A stretch of DNA of 64,000 nt from Pontibacter rufus (GCF_015694705.1 NZ_JADQDR010000001.1:186001-250000), one strand, 5' to 3'. Positions 1-9,083 are shown, numbered from the stretch's first letter. Notes: a model not told the origin generated them from the sequence alone. A program made the numbers and translations.

Positions 1-193
1 AAGTCTACTAATCTGTTTTGCCTTGATGTTTGCCTTGTTACAACAAGCGCTGGCACAAAGCAAAACAGTGTCGGGTATAGTAACCGACCAGGCCACCGGG
101 CAGGGATTGCCGGGTGTTTCCGTTATCGTGAAAGGTACCACTGTGGGAGCGGCAACCAGTGCAGATGGATCCTATGCCGTGAATGTACCGGCT
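1..193 (+). repeat. Direct repeat copy A (5' end of SusC gene)
   Basis: This stretch matches 5170-5362 at a constant offset of 5169. It is almost identical over the first 150 or so bases and then diverges towards VNVP. The two copies flank the first SusC-SusD pair in the same orientation. Homologous recombination between them would delete that pair, and gene conversion would explain the sharp drop in identity. Confidence 0.85.
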
Positions 194-2998
194 AACGCCA
201 ATACTTTGGTATTCAGGTACATTGGATATGAGACAAAAGAAGTTCCTGTTGGCGGACAGAGTGTAATCAATGTTACGCTGGCGATTGATAACGAGCAGTT
301 AAGCGAAGTTGTAATTACCGGTTACGGTTCTACGGTTGAAAAGGAACTGACAGGTTCTGTAGCCTCCGTTGGCGCAGAAGAACTGGAAGACAGACCGGTG
401 GCTTCAGTTGACCAGTTGTTGCAAGGCCAGGTAGCTGGTTTGCAGTCAGTTGGTGCTTCAGGCCAGCCTGGTGCCAGCCAGGAGATCCGTATCAGAGGTA
501 TTGGTTCTATCAACGCCGGCTCTAATCCGCTTTATGTAGTAGATGGTGTTATCATTAACACAGGCGATGTTTCGAGATTAACAACTACATCAAACCAGCT
601 GGCAGGTATAAACCCGAACGATATCGAAAGTATATCAGTTCTGAAAGATGCTGCTTCTACTTCTATTTATGGTTCAAGAGGTGCTAATGGTGTAATCCTG
701 ATTACAACGAAGAAGGGTAGAGCGGGTAAAACCAAATTCAACTTCTCTACCGAGCAAGGCTACACTGAGGTTGCCAAAGTGCCGGATGCCGGTGAGTTTT
801 TAACTGCTGAGCAGTGGCTGGAACTTACAGGAGAAGGCCTTGCAAATGCGGGCGCAGATCAGGCAACGGTGGATGAGTACTTAGGCCTTTTCGGCCAGGG
901 TAACGGCATCGATACAGACTGGAGAGATCTGGTAACCAGAAGAGGTACACAGCAGACGTATAACCTTTCAGCGTCTGGCGGTAACGAAAAAACAAGGTTC
1001 TATGCTTCGGCCGGCCTGTTTGATCAGGAAGCGCCCGTTATCGGATCAGAATTGCGCAGAATTTCCGGTTCCCTGAACCTGAACCATACTGTAAATGATA
1101 AAATCGACTTCTTCACGACTTTAACAGCCTCTAACATAGGGCAGAATACGCCTTCTAACGGTGGCGCCTTTGCTAACCCGGTGGGTGCTATCGGCTTCCT
1201 GTTGCCAACACAAAGTCCTTACAATGCGGATGGCTCCTATAACATCAGCCAGGAGGGCATTCTGGATTTTGGCGGTAACTATAACCCCTTATACCTGGTA
1301 GAAAACGATAAAAGAGACTTGTCAAATACTAAAATACTGGGCTCTGCTGGCGCTGGCTGGAACATTATAAAAGGCCTGCGTTTCTCTACCCAGGTAGGTG
1401 TTGACTATATCAACCTGGAAGAAAGAATGTACTGGAACCCTTTCCATGGTGATGGTACAAACTACGGTGGTTATGGTTTCGACTACTATACCCGTATTTT
1501 TAACTGGACTGCTACAAACCTGTTGAACTATCGTTTTACAGTGCCGGGCGTAGAAAAACTTACTGCCGATGTAACTGTTGGTTATGAAGCGCAGGAATCC
1601 AACGAGTACAGAATTACCAGCAGTGCTACGAACTTTCCGCCAACAACAGCTTTGACAGGAACTGTAGTAGCGGCAAGCCCTTCAGAGGCAAGCGCATCAG
1701 GTAACGACTATTCTTTCTCGTCTGTTCTGTCAAGAGCTAATATCACCTATGCTGATAAGTATGTGTTGAGTGGCAGCTTCCGTCGTGATGGTTCTTCCCG
1801 ATTCGGCTCAGAAAACAGGTATGGTAACTTCTGGTCAATCGGTGCCTCATGGAACGTTGACGAAGAAGCATTTATGCAGGCTGTAGAGGCTGTGTCTACC
1901 CTGAAGCTGCGCACTTCTTACGGTGTAAATGGTAACGGTGATATTGCGAACTATGCCTGGAGACCATTGTACGGCTATGGTATTAACTACAACCAGCAGC
2001 CTGGTGGCGCTTTTACTGAAATCGGTAACACAGCCTTAACCTGGGAGCAAAACAAGCCCTTTAACGTTGGTATTGACTTAGGCTTCTTATCAGATCGGAT
2101 AACACTGACAGCTGATTACTATGTAAGAACTACAAGTGATCTCCTGTTTGAGCGGCCAATCTCCAGAACAACAGGTTTTATTGAAATACTGGAAAATGTG
2201 GGCGAGATGAAAAACAGAGGACTTGAACTCGCAATTACCGGCTATCCGATAGATGGCGCATTTAAGTGGAGAACAAGCTTCAATTTCGCGACCAATGAGA
2301 ATGAGATTACAGAATTGCCGGAAGGAGAGGATATTATTGATGGCTCTTTCATCTTAAGAGAAGGCCTGGACTATAGAACTTTCTATGTGCGTCAGTGGGC
2401 TGGTGTAGATGAGCAGACAGGCGACCCTCTGTGGTGGAAAGATGCTGATAAAACAGAAACAACATCAGTATATAGCCAGGCTGCACGTGTTCCATACGAG
2501 AGCGCATCCCCTAAATTCTTTGGAGGCTTTAACAACACCTTCTCTTACAAGGGCTTTACTTTAGATGCCCTAATCGTGTATAACTTTGGCAACTATGTAA
2601 GAGATTCATGGGAATATTATATGATGGATGGTGGTTATCCGTTATCTAATAAATATGCTAAAGAGCTGGACAGATGGCAGCAACCAGGCGACGTCACTGA
2701 TGTGCCCCGTTATGAGTATCAGCTGGTAAACAACTCCAGTAGCTTCTCAACCAGGTTCCTGTACAAAGGAGATTTTATACGCCTCAGAAACCTTCAGTTA
2801 GGCTATGACCTGCCAAGCTCTCTGTTAGACAGGATAAAACTGACCGGCGTTAATGTTTATGTTCGTGGCACAAACCTGTTGACAAAAGTGTATGACGAAG
2901 ATCTTCCCATAGATCCGGAAGCAGGTGTTAATGGCCTCCAGAATGCGAACATTCCTATTAACAAAGCAGTCACTTTTGGATTGAACGTCAGCTTTTAA
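1..2998 (+). CDS. SusC/RagA-family TonB-linked outer membrane protein (5' end outside window)
   Basis: Outer membrane nutrient importer of the SusC/RagA type, energised by TonB and normally capped by a SusD lipoprotein. The protein has a signal peptide ending near ALAQ, a carboxypeptidase-regulatory-like beta-sandwich (KTVSGIVTDQATGQGLPGVS), the SusC TonB-box-like stretch LSEVVITGYG, a plug domain (RIRGIGSINAGSNPLYVVDG) and a long beta-barrel ending in a terminal aromatic (LNVSF). By comparison with the near-identical 5' end at 5162, the true ATG lies 8 bases left of the window, so about three residues are missing. The SusD gene follows about 25 bp later. The substrate cannot be read from sequence; peptide- or glycan-type import is possible. 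Confidence 0.95.
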   Translation, partial: SLLICFALMFALLQQALAQSKTVSGIVTDQATGQGLPGVSVIVKGTTVGAATSADGSYAVNVPANANTLVFRYIGYETKEVPVGGQSVINVTLAIDNEQLSEVVITGYGSTVEKELTGSVASVGAEELEDRPVASVDQLLQGQVAGLQSVGASGQPGASQEIRIRGIGSINAGSNPLYVVDGVIINTGDVSRLTTTSNQLAGINPNDIESISVLKDAASTSIYGSRGANGVILITTKKGRAGKTKFNFSTEQGYTEVAKVPDAGEFLTAEQWLELTGEGLANAGADQATVDEYLGLFGQGNGIDTDWRDLVTRRGTQQTYNLSASGGNEKTRFYASAGLFDQEAPVIGSELRRISGSLNLNHTVNDKIDFFTTLTASNIGQNTPSNGGAFANPVGAIGFLLPTQSPYNADGSYNISQEGILDFGGNYNPLYLVENDKRDLSNTKILGSAGAGWNIIKGLRFSTQVGVDYINLEERMYWNPFHGDGTNYGGYGFDYYTRIFNWTATNLLNYRFTVPGVEKLTADVTVGYEAQESNEYRITSSATNFPPTTALTGTVVAASPSEASASGNDYSFSSVLSRANITYADKYVLSGSFRRDGSSRFGSENRYGNFWSIGASWNVDEEAFMQAVEAVSTLKLRTSYGVNGNGDIANYAWRPLYGYGINYNQQPGGAFTEIGNTALTWEQNKPFNVGIDLGFLSDRITLTADYYVRTTSDLLFERPISRTTGFIEILENVGEMKNRGLELAITGYPIDGAFKWRTSFNFATNENEITELPEGEDIIDGSFILREGLDYRTFYVRQWAGVDEQTGDPLWWKDADKTETTSVYSQAARVPYESASPKFFGGFNNTFSYKGFTLDALIVYNFGNYVRDSWEYYMMDGGYPLSNKYAKELDRWQQPGDVTDVPRYEYQLVNNSSSFSTRFLYKGDFIRLRNLQLGYDLPSSLLDRIKLTGVNVYVRGTNLLTKVYDEDLPIDPEAGVNGLQNANIPINKAVTFGLNVSF

Positions 2999-3023
2999 TC
3001 TTTAAATGTTAATTAAATTCTTT

Positions 3024-4430
3024 ATGAACAAGAAACTAATATATATGTCTTTGCTCTCGGCAACTATGTTGTTGGGCTCATGCAAAGATGAATTTCTGGA
3101 AAAGGAGCCTTATGCTTCTGTTCCGATTGGCAGTGCCATCACTACTGAGGCAGAATTGCAGGCCGCGATGAATGGCGTTTATGCATCAATGCGCACTTAT
3201 GAAACCTGGGGCAGAAATATTCCGCTGCTCGGAGACTTACTGGCTGATAATACTTACATATCAGCTGATAATGCCGGCCGTTATCTGAACCAGAATGCTT
3301 TCTCCCTTACGGCTTCAAGTACCGAACCTACGGAGATGTGGACCAACCTGTATGAAACCATCCTCAGGGCAAACACCGTGATCAACGCAGAACTCCCTGA
3401 TGCTGATGCGGAAGTTGTTAACCAGGTGAAAGGTGAGGCTTATGCCGTAAGAGGGCTTGCTTATCATGAGTTGGTGAAGTTCTTTGCCAAGCCGTATACT
3501 GCAGATCCAACTGCTCCCGGTGTGCCTATTGTAACTGAATTTGACCAGGATGCAGAACCAGCCCGTAGCACTGTGGCAGAAGTCTACAATCAGATTATGT
3601 CTGATTATACAAAGGCATATGAGATGATGGGTGCCGATGCGCAGGATGCCTCTTACATGAGCAAATATGCAGCAAGAGCCTTGCAGGCGCGTGCTTACCT
3701 GTTTATGGGAGATTACGAGAAGGCCAAAGAAGCGGCGTTGGATGTAATAAATAATGGCGGTTACAAGCTTGTTGCGGCAGCAGATTATGTGGATTACTGG
3801 CATAACCCGGTACCAGTTAGCAATAAAGTAGAAACCATATTCGAAATTTCGCTGGATGCTATCGACAACAACTTCTCTAATGCGCTTGCTAATATGTATG
3901 ATCAGGAGGGTTATGGTGATATTGTAGCCACTCCGGAGTTGGTGAACCTGTATGGCGAGGGCGATGTTCGCCGCGACGTGATTATAGAAGGTGAAAAAGC
4001 CAATGAGCACGTATACATTGTTAACAAGTATACCAACAGAGCGAACCCTGCCGATAAGGATGATATCAAGGTTGTCCGTTATTCTGAAGTGCTGTTAACG
4101 CTTGCTGAAGCATACGCCAGAACAGGCCAGGATGCGGAAGCGTTAGCTGTACTGAACGAACTGATGGCAGCCAGAGGTGTTGATGCTTATACTTCATCAG
4201 GTGATCAGCTTATACAGGATATTATCACAGAAAGACGCAAAGAGCTTGCTTTTGAAGGCCATCGCTACTGGACGTTGATGCGTTTGGGATTACCGATAGA
4301 GCGTACTGTGCATCATCCTGCGTCAGCCAGGTTGATACCGGCCGGTGACCCAAGACTCATCCAGCCAATTCCGCAAGCCGAGATAGATGCAAATCCGAAT
4401 GTTACACAAAATGAGGGTTATGGAGGGTAA
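3024..4430 (+). CDS. SusD/RagB-family nutrient-binding outer membrane lipoprotein
   Basis: Surface lipoprotein expected to form a lid on the SusC barrel encoded just upstream. The start chosen is the ATG at 3024 (MNKKLIYMSLLSATMLLGSC), giving a lipobox with Cys20; the in-frame ATG at 3006 would put six extra residues before the signal peptide. Family features are the N-terminal SusD-like helical region (FLEKEPYAS), the RANTVI segment, TPR-like helices, and the C-terminal ERRKELAFEGHRYWTLMR and P.PQ.E...NP blocks. At 468 residues it is on the short side for SusD. It is followed by a strong terminator, so SusC-SusD probably form a two-gene operon. Confidence 0.93.
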   Translation: MNKKLIYMSLLSATMLLGSCKDEFLEKEPYASVPIGSAITTEAELQAAMNGVYASMRTYETWGRNIPLLGDLLADNTYISADNAGRYLNQNAFSLTASSTEPTEMWTNLYETILRANTVINAELPDADAEVVNQVKGEAYAVRGLAYHELVKFFAKPYTADPTAPGVPIVTEFDQDAEPARSTVAEVYNQIMSDYTKAYEMMGADAQDASYMSKYAARALQARAYLFMGDYEKAKEAALDVINNGGYKLVAAADYVDYWHNPVPVSNKVETIFEISLDAIDNNFSNALANMYDQEGYGDIVATPELVNLYGEGDVRRDVIIEGEKANEHVYIVNKYTNRANPADKDDIKVVRYSEVLLTLAEAYARTGQDAEALAVLNELMAARGVDAYTSSGDQLIQDIITERRKELAFEGHRYWTLMRLGLPIERTVHHPASARLIPAGDPRLIQPIPQAEIDANPNVTQNEGYGG

Positions 4431-4451
4431 GTAAATTTAACTTCATCCTAA

Positions 4452-4496
4452 TAAAAAAGACTCCCAGATCGTGCAAACGGCCTGGGAGCTTTTTAT
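4452..4496 (+). terminator. Rho-independent terminator after SusD
   Basis: The stem CTCCCAG (4461-4467) pairs with CTGGGAG (4482-4488), is preceded by an A-run and followed by CTTTTTA. It closes the first SusC-SusD operon. Confidence 0.85.
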
Positions 4497-4499
4497 TAG

Positions 4500-5161
4500 G
4501 TGGAGCCGTATATTCGGTAGGGAGGCATGATATTGCAACGGGCAAAGCGCATCAGTCCAGAACCCGTTTCAGAGCCGTATAAACAATTGGCCGGAGCTAC
4601 CCATCGGGAGCAAAGACCAGTATAACTGCATGGAACCGGAGCACGTGGATTATATAAGAATGCTGTGATAAGATAGTTGTTATAACATTAGGTAAAAGTA
4701 TCAAATTATTTATGGATAAATATAACTTTCATTATTTGGCAGGTACACTATTGCTGTCTTCTTTATAACATTTGCTGTTGAAGTAGTGCAACTTTAGAGA
4801 GCTTCTGTCTCGGATATATGCGTGTTGCTTCAGGCAATACACTTCATCCAAAGCTCCGGAACATGCTGGTGTAGTTTAGGTATGCAGATTGTATGAGATA
4901 CAATGGCTATATGACTATAGTTGCTTAATTAAATAATAGATACATTTTTCTTTTAATATATCTCGGGCCTGCAGGCCTGGGATATATTTTTAGCTTCCTT
5001 TTTAAAATGTGGATATACTATATTATGCATGAGGTAGATGCATAAGGTATAATGATAGGGAAGGTTTTATTGTAGTAAATTCTGGAATTGCTGGTATTTG
5101 TAATATTCTAATTATATTTGGGCAAACAACAATTAACAACTAACCAAAACAAGTATTTAGT
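4500..5161. other. Long intergenic region upstream of the broken SusC locus
   Basis: About 660 bases with no gene I can support. The composition becomes AT-rich towards the right. It holds one strong inverted repeat (4955-4988) and presumably the promoter of the second SusC locus, but I find no convincing TTG/TAnnTTTG pair. The stretch around 4580-4690 has short open frames on the + strand, none long enough to identify, so a decayed gene is possible. Confidence 0.5.
4955..4988. other. 17-bp hairpin in the SusC upstream region
   Basis: The 12-base perfect palindrome GGCCTGCAGGCC (4966-4977) extends outward through AT-rich flanks. Every position from 4955 to 4988 can pair if G-U pairs are allowed, and a T-rich stretch follows. 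It may be a bidirectional terminator, a leader attenuator or an operator. Confidence 0.7.
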
Positions 5162-5395
5162 ATGAAAAGAAGTCTACTAATTTGTTTTGCCTTGATGTTT
5201 GCCTTGTTACAACAGGCACTGGCACAAAGCAAAACAGTGTCGGGTACAGTAACCGACCAGGCCACCGGGCAGGGATTGCCGGGTGTTTCCGTTATAGTGA
5301 AGGGTACGACTGTGGGAACAGCCACCGGTGCTAACGGGTCTTATACTGTGAATGTGCCGGAGAGTGCGAAAAATGCTAAACAGGTTCTATGTTAA
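5162..5395 (+). pseudogene. SusC N-terminal fragment (truncated relic)
   Basis: The 77-codon frame encodes the same signal peptide and the start of the carboxypeptidase-regulatory-like domain as the SusC at the left edge (KTVSGTVTDQATGQGLPGVS), then loses similarity after VNVPES and stops. The last codons (NAKQVLC) may be a decayed piece of a mid-barrel SusC stretch of the type NEKTRFYA seen in the upstream copy, implying an internal deletion with a 2-base shift; that part is tentative. The matching SusC C-terminus lies at 7151-7601, directly before an intact SusD. This was therefore one SusC gene, now split. Confidence 0.88.
5170..5362 (+). repeat. Direct repeat copy B (5' end of SusC relic)
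   Basis: Second copy of the repeat at 1-193, same orientation. Identity is highest over the signal peptide and the first strands of the N-terminal domain. Confidence 0.85.
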
Positions 5396-5415
5396 ACTTA
5401 AATTAATTGACACTT

Positions 5416-6906
5416 ATGAAAAAGATTTACCAATTAATGATCTGTTTGCTCTTAATGTATGGAGCGACGAGTTGTAAGGAAGAGGAGGTGCTTGCGCCGG
5501 ATCAAGGGAAAAATCCATTGAAGGCCTCATCCGTTTATAATGTATCGTATCCTCTTGACTGGGAGAACGTGAAGTACATGCCTGTGGCTCCTGGCCAGAA
5601 AGAGCCAGAAGCACCATGGGAAACTGGTGCTAGCACTGGCATTGATTTCGACATGCTCTACGACTACAAGAGAGCGGATGGTTGGGAACTGCTTTACAAT
5701 ATATTTAATAACCAGCGCACCGAAACGAATGGGTACTTTATCCTCTACAACAAATACAGGGGGATTATACGGCTCTACTACTTTACGGGACAGTATCCGA
5801 AAGAAAGCAAGCATATGGTACATAATCTCAGTCTGGCTGGCTCTGGTACAACTAGTTCACCTTTGCTTGACTTTGCAGACCAGGAGGTAGTAGACTTCAA
5901 CATGCGGTCTCGTATAGCGTCTACTGTTGAAAAGGACTTATACAGGGCTAACACTTGGTACGCCTTTGAGTATGAACTTGCCTATGATTCAAAGATCCCT
6001 GCATACAACAAATCGTCCTATAGCATTATATGGGATATGAAAGCCTTGAACATTCAGGATTTCAAAGCTAATGGATCTGGCACAATCACCGGAAACATGC
6101 CAACTTTCTCTGCGCCGGGTATTAACTTAACTCTCTCTCCAAATTACACTAACAAGTCAAATACCGGCATACAAATTACCAGCACAAATCAAGTAAACGA
6201 CACGCCAACAGGATCATCATCTTGGCTGACAACTGCTATCAAGGCTGGGTTGAGCAAAGCCATTACCAGTGGAGTGTCTGGAATTGCGACAAATATTCTA
6301 AGTGGGATATTCACGAAGAAGAAAGATAACTCAGGCAACTCAATGGCACTTAAGCTCAAGTCTACCACATCGCTGACGGGTACTATTGAATCTAACTTTG
6401 GTCTGCCACGTCTCACTTTGCCTGTGCCAGGTTATGGAGATCCTGATTATGCGTATGGATATAACAAGGTTCCAGGCATATTCTATATTTCATCGCGGCC
6501 TACTGTGCAACAGAAGGTTATTCATTATGCAAAACAGACTGAGTTTGGCGGTGGTTATGACCTTGATGGTAGTTACTATACAAACACTTACAATAGTCCA
6601 AGTAACTTTCAGTTAGTTTTCAATCCGGAGGTACTTAAAATCGCATCCATTCAAAACATCAAATACGAAATGGTATTATTGAATGATGGTGAAATAACCT
6701 CCGGAAGGATAGAAACGATAGGAGACAAGCAGTATGCTGTTGGTGCGGTTGCAGGATATAAAACGAGTGCGGAACCTTCAACAGAAGGGTTTGTAGGCTT
6801 GAGAGTGTCCTTTAAAGTGGTGCCTAATGATGGAACTCCTGCAGTGTTGATTGTGAAGACATTCAAATGTAACATCGTTACAACTAACCAGTTTATAACT
6901 TACTAA
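5416..6906 (+). CDS. Unrecognised lipoprotein lying inside the split SusC locus
   Basis: I do not recognise the family. The ATG at 5416 starts MKKIYQLMICLLLMYGATSC, a lipoprotein signal with Cys20; an upstream in-frame TTG at 5407 is less likely. The mature protein of about 477 residues is rich in Ser, Thr, Tyr and Asn. It contains a small helical, glycine/alanine-rich stretch (TAIKAGLSKAITSGVSGIAT) near residue 275, and beta-rich segments on both sides. There are no Cys pairs or obvious catalytic motifs. The gene begins 20 bp after the SusC fragment stop and has its own terminator. Codon use looks more AT-rich than the downstream housekeeping genes. A surface-exposed outer membrane lipoprotein is the most that can be inferred. 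Confidence 0.8.
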   Translation: MKKIYQLMICLLLMYGATSCKEEEVLAPDQGKNPLKASSVYNVSYPLDWENVKYMPVAPGQKEPEAPWETGASTGIDFDMLYDYKRADGWELLYNIFNNQRTETNGYFILYNKYRGIIRLYYFTGQYPKESKHMVHNLSLAGSGTTSSPLLDFADQEVVDFNMRSRIASTVEKDLYRANTWYAFEYELAYDSKIPAYNKSSYSIIWDMKALNIQDFKANGSGTITGNMPTFSAPGINLTLSPNYTNKSNTGIQITSTNQVNDTPTGSSSWLTTAIKAGLSKAITSGVSGIATNILSGIFTKKKDNSGNSMALKLKSTTSLTGTIESNFGLPRLTLPVPGYGDPDYAYGYNKVPGIFYISSRPTVQQKVIHYAKQTEFGGGYDLDGSYYTNTYNSPSNFQLVFNPEVLKIASIQNIKYEMVLLNDGEITSGRIETIGDKQYAVGAVAGYKTSAEPSTEGFVGLRVSFKVVPNDGTPAVLIVKTFKCNIVTTNQFITY

Positions 6907-6937
6907 TAGTTTTGCCTACGTTTAGAAGTCATCTTGA

Positions 6938-6976
6938 ACAAAACAGCCGCTCTAACTTAGGGCGGCTGTTTTGTGC
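6938..6976 (+). terminator. Rho-independent terminator after the lipoprotein gene
   Basis: A perfect 13-bp stem (6938-6950 with 6962-6974) built on ACAAAACAGCCGC, with an 11-base loop and T-rich 3' arm. Confidence 0.9.
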
Positions 6977-7029
6977 GTTTGGCAGCTTACTTTTAGCTAC
7001 TACAGAATCAATCACCCATATATAACGAG

Positions 7030-7150
7030 ATACTATTTAGAAAGAGAGCCATGGCCTTGCTGGCTTATATGATACTTGGCGCTGGCACACTGCTGGCGCA
7101 GGACAAGAAGGTGGTGCTCAGCGTGGAGAAGATCATGCGCGACCCTGTCT
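7030..7150 (+). pseudogene. S9 peptidase 5' fragment (relic)
   Basis: The stretch encodes a signal peptide and the first mature residues of an S9-family peptidase. KKVVLSVEKIMRDPV matches GKMVLSVEKIMRDPV in the intact gene at 10975. At DNA level the two differ at roughly a quarter of positions, so this is a paralogue's end and not a recent copy of the downstream gene. The codon aligned with the start of the intact gene is ATA (7030-7032), not ATG; an in-frame ATG remains at 7051. Similarity stops at about 7150, where SusC sequence takes over in another frame. Confidence 0.85.
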
Positions 7151-7601
7151 GTATTGGCACTTCTCTTATGGCAACAAAGTCCTTATCGATGGCTTGCGAT
7201 TTACAGAGAACATGGCCAGCGCTTATAATAAGAGTACGGACCTATTAGATTATTGGACTCCTGAAAACCGCGATGCGTTTGCGCCGGCATTAAGTAGCCC
7301 CACTGCGCCTAACTTTCCTCAGCTTTCTACCCTGCAGTTGCAGAATGGTTCCTACCTGAGATTGAAGACTGTGTCGTTAGGGTATAACATTCCAAGTACC
7401 GTACTCAGCAAAACAAATGTTTTCACCTCTGCACGCGTGTATGTGCTGGCACAGAACTTGTTAACCTTCAAGGACAAAGATTTCAGAGGACCGGATCCGG
7501 AAGTTTCTGCAGATGCAGGAAACAATCAGGTTGTTGGAGAGTCATTCTTTGCTTTGCCTCAGCCGAAAACAATTACTGCTGGTGTTAACCTTACTTTCTA
7601 A
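7151..7601 (+). pseudogene. SusC C-terminal fragment (relic)
   Basis: This frame encodes the last 140 or so residues of a SusC barrel: the NGSYLRLKTVSLGYNIPS block, VYVLAQNLLTFKDK, and a terminal strand ending GVNLTF. There is no start or signal peptide, since upstream it is joined to the S9 fragment. It ends 19 bp before an intact SusD, the usual SusC-SusD spacing. It is therefore the 3' end of the gene whose 5' end is at 5162. Confidence 0.9.
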
Positions 7602-7620
7602 AGCACTAAAATTAAAAAGA

Positions 7621-9063
7621 ATGAATAAGAAATATATTATTGCAGCCTTGGGCTTGTCTTTATCGGTGGGGCTATTCTCCTGCGAGAAACAGCTCGACGA
7701 GTTAAAGCCGGAGCAGGACCTGACCGGAGAAGCTGCTTTCGCAACAGAAGCTACCACCATGAGTACCCTGTATGGTGTTTACAGTACCTTGCAGAACTAC
7801 GAGATTTATGGCGGCTTAACGCAGGTTATAGGCGATTTTCAGGCAGATAATGTGGAATTTGTAGGCTCCTTTCCTACACTCCAGGAAATTGCTAATTACA
7901 ATGTAGTAGGCTCTAACAGTAGTATACAAACCTTATGGCAGGTGTATTACCGGGCCATTTTAAGAGCCAACAAAGTTATAGCTAAAACGCCTGCAGTTAC
8001 AGATCCGGGCTTTACAGAAGAAGAAAAAGTGCAGGTTGTTGCAGAAGCAAAATTCCTGAGAGCGCTGTTATACCTCAATTTGTCTAATTTGTTTTCACAG
8101 CCTTATCAGGTATCTGATGGCACAAACCTTTCTGTACCCCTGGTTCTGGAGTCTTTTGAAGGGGAGATAGATTTCCCGGAAAGAGCTACACTGAATGAGG
8201 TGCATGCGCAGATAGAGCAGGATCTGATGGAAGCAATTCCGAACCTTAATACGGCTGCTGAGTTTGGAGATCCGTCGGAAATGCGTGGCAGGGCTACTGT
8301 AGGAGCCGCTCAGGCTTTACTGGCAAGATTATACCTGTACAGAGAGAACTGGGCACAGGCCGAAGAATACGCCAGAAAGGTTTTAGAGGCGCCGTCGTAT
8401 GAGCTGGCCGGTGATTATGGTTTTTACAACGCCAATTCATCGGAAGATGTGTTTACAATCCAGAACTCTGCTATAGATAATGGCCGCACAGGAAGCGGGG
8501 GCCTCGCATCCTACTACCGTCCGGCATCAGATGGCGGAAGAGGAGATGCTCCTTTTTCTGACGATCTGATAGCTGCCTATCAGGAGGAACCCGGCGACCT
8601 GCGCTTTACTTCGCTAAGCTCCGAAGGAGTTGCTGCTGATGCGGAAACCCACCTGTTCACTTTAAAATATCCTGATGCAGCCAATAACTCAGATAATTCG
8701 CCTGTTATACGGGTAACAGAAGTTGTATTGACTTTAGCAGAAGCTATAGCTCAGCAGGAAGGTGTAACACAGGAAGCAATTGACCTGATGAACCAGTTGC
8801 GGGCAAGAGCAGGATTGCCTTTATGGACCACAGCTACGTTTAGCTCTAAAGAAGCGTTCATTGATGCTATTCTGAATGAGCGCAGAAAGGAACTTGCGTT
8901 TGAAGGCTTCCGCAGAATGGATTTGCTCCGCTATGAGAAACCATTAAGAACCAGTGGAGAAGGTGCTGATAAAGCTGTTTTTGGAGGTAATTATACTATA
9001 TTGCCTATTCCGCAGCGTGAGTTGGATATTAACCCGTCTCTTGAGCCGAATCCGGGATATTAA
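7621..9063 (+). CDS. SusD/RagB-family lipoprotein, partner SusC disrupted
   Basis: The ATG at 7621 gives a 480-residue lipoprotein (signal ends LFSC, Cys21). In-frame codons further upstream overlap the SusC fragment and are not part of it. SusD hallmarks are the LWQVYYRAILRANKVI block, the TPR-like helices, ERRKELAFEGFRRMDLLR near the C-terminus and LPIPQRELDINPSL. The gene looks intact, with no stops or frameshifts. Its cognate SusC is split, so it would have to dock on another SusC, be expressed without function, or be silent. Confidence 0.92.
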   Translation: MNKKYIIAALGLSLSVGLFSCEKQLDELKPEQDLTGEAAFATEATTMSTLYGVYSTLQNYEIYGGLTQVIGDFQADNVEFVGSFPTLQEIANYNVVGSNSSIQTLWQVYYRAILRANKVIAKTPAVTDPGFTEEEKVQVVAEAKFLRALLYLNLSNLFSQPYQVSDGTNLSVPLVLESFEGEIDFPERATLNEVHAQIEQDLMEAIPNLNTAAEFGDPSEMRGRATVGAAQALLARLYLYRENWAQAEEYARKVLEAPSYELAGDYGFYNANSSEDVFTIQNSAIDNGRTGSGGLASYYRPASDGGRGDAPFSDDLIAAYQEEPGDLRFTSLSSEGVAADAETHLFTLKYPDAANNSDNSPVIRVTEVVLTLAEAIAQQEGVTQEAIDLMNQLRARAGLPLWTTATFSSKEAFIDAILNERRKELAFEGFRRMDLLRYEKPLRTSGEGADKAVFGGNYTILPIPQRELDINPSLEPNPGY

Positions 9064-9083
9064 GTTAATTGAATTCTAAAATT

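Noticed and set aside
3315..4010. Long minus-strand open frame inside the first SusD gene
   Set aside because: It is the antisense shadow of SusD. Its length comes from codon bias on the real strand, and it has no features of its own.
7051..7248. Fused 65-codon frame at the S9 fragment as a functional gene
   Set aside because: It is a chimeric frame: the peptidase start runs out of frame into SusC sequence and has no conserved product.
5162..7601. Insertion sequence as cause of the SusC break
   Set aside because: No transposase gene, terminal inverted repeats or target duplication flank the inserted block.
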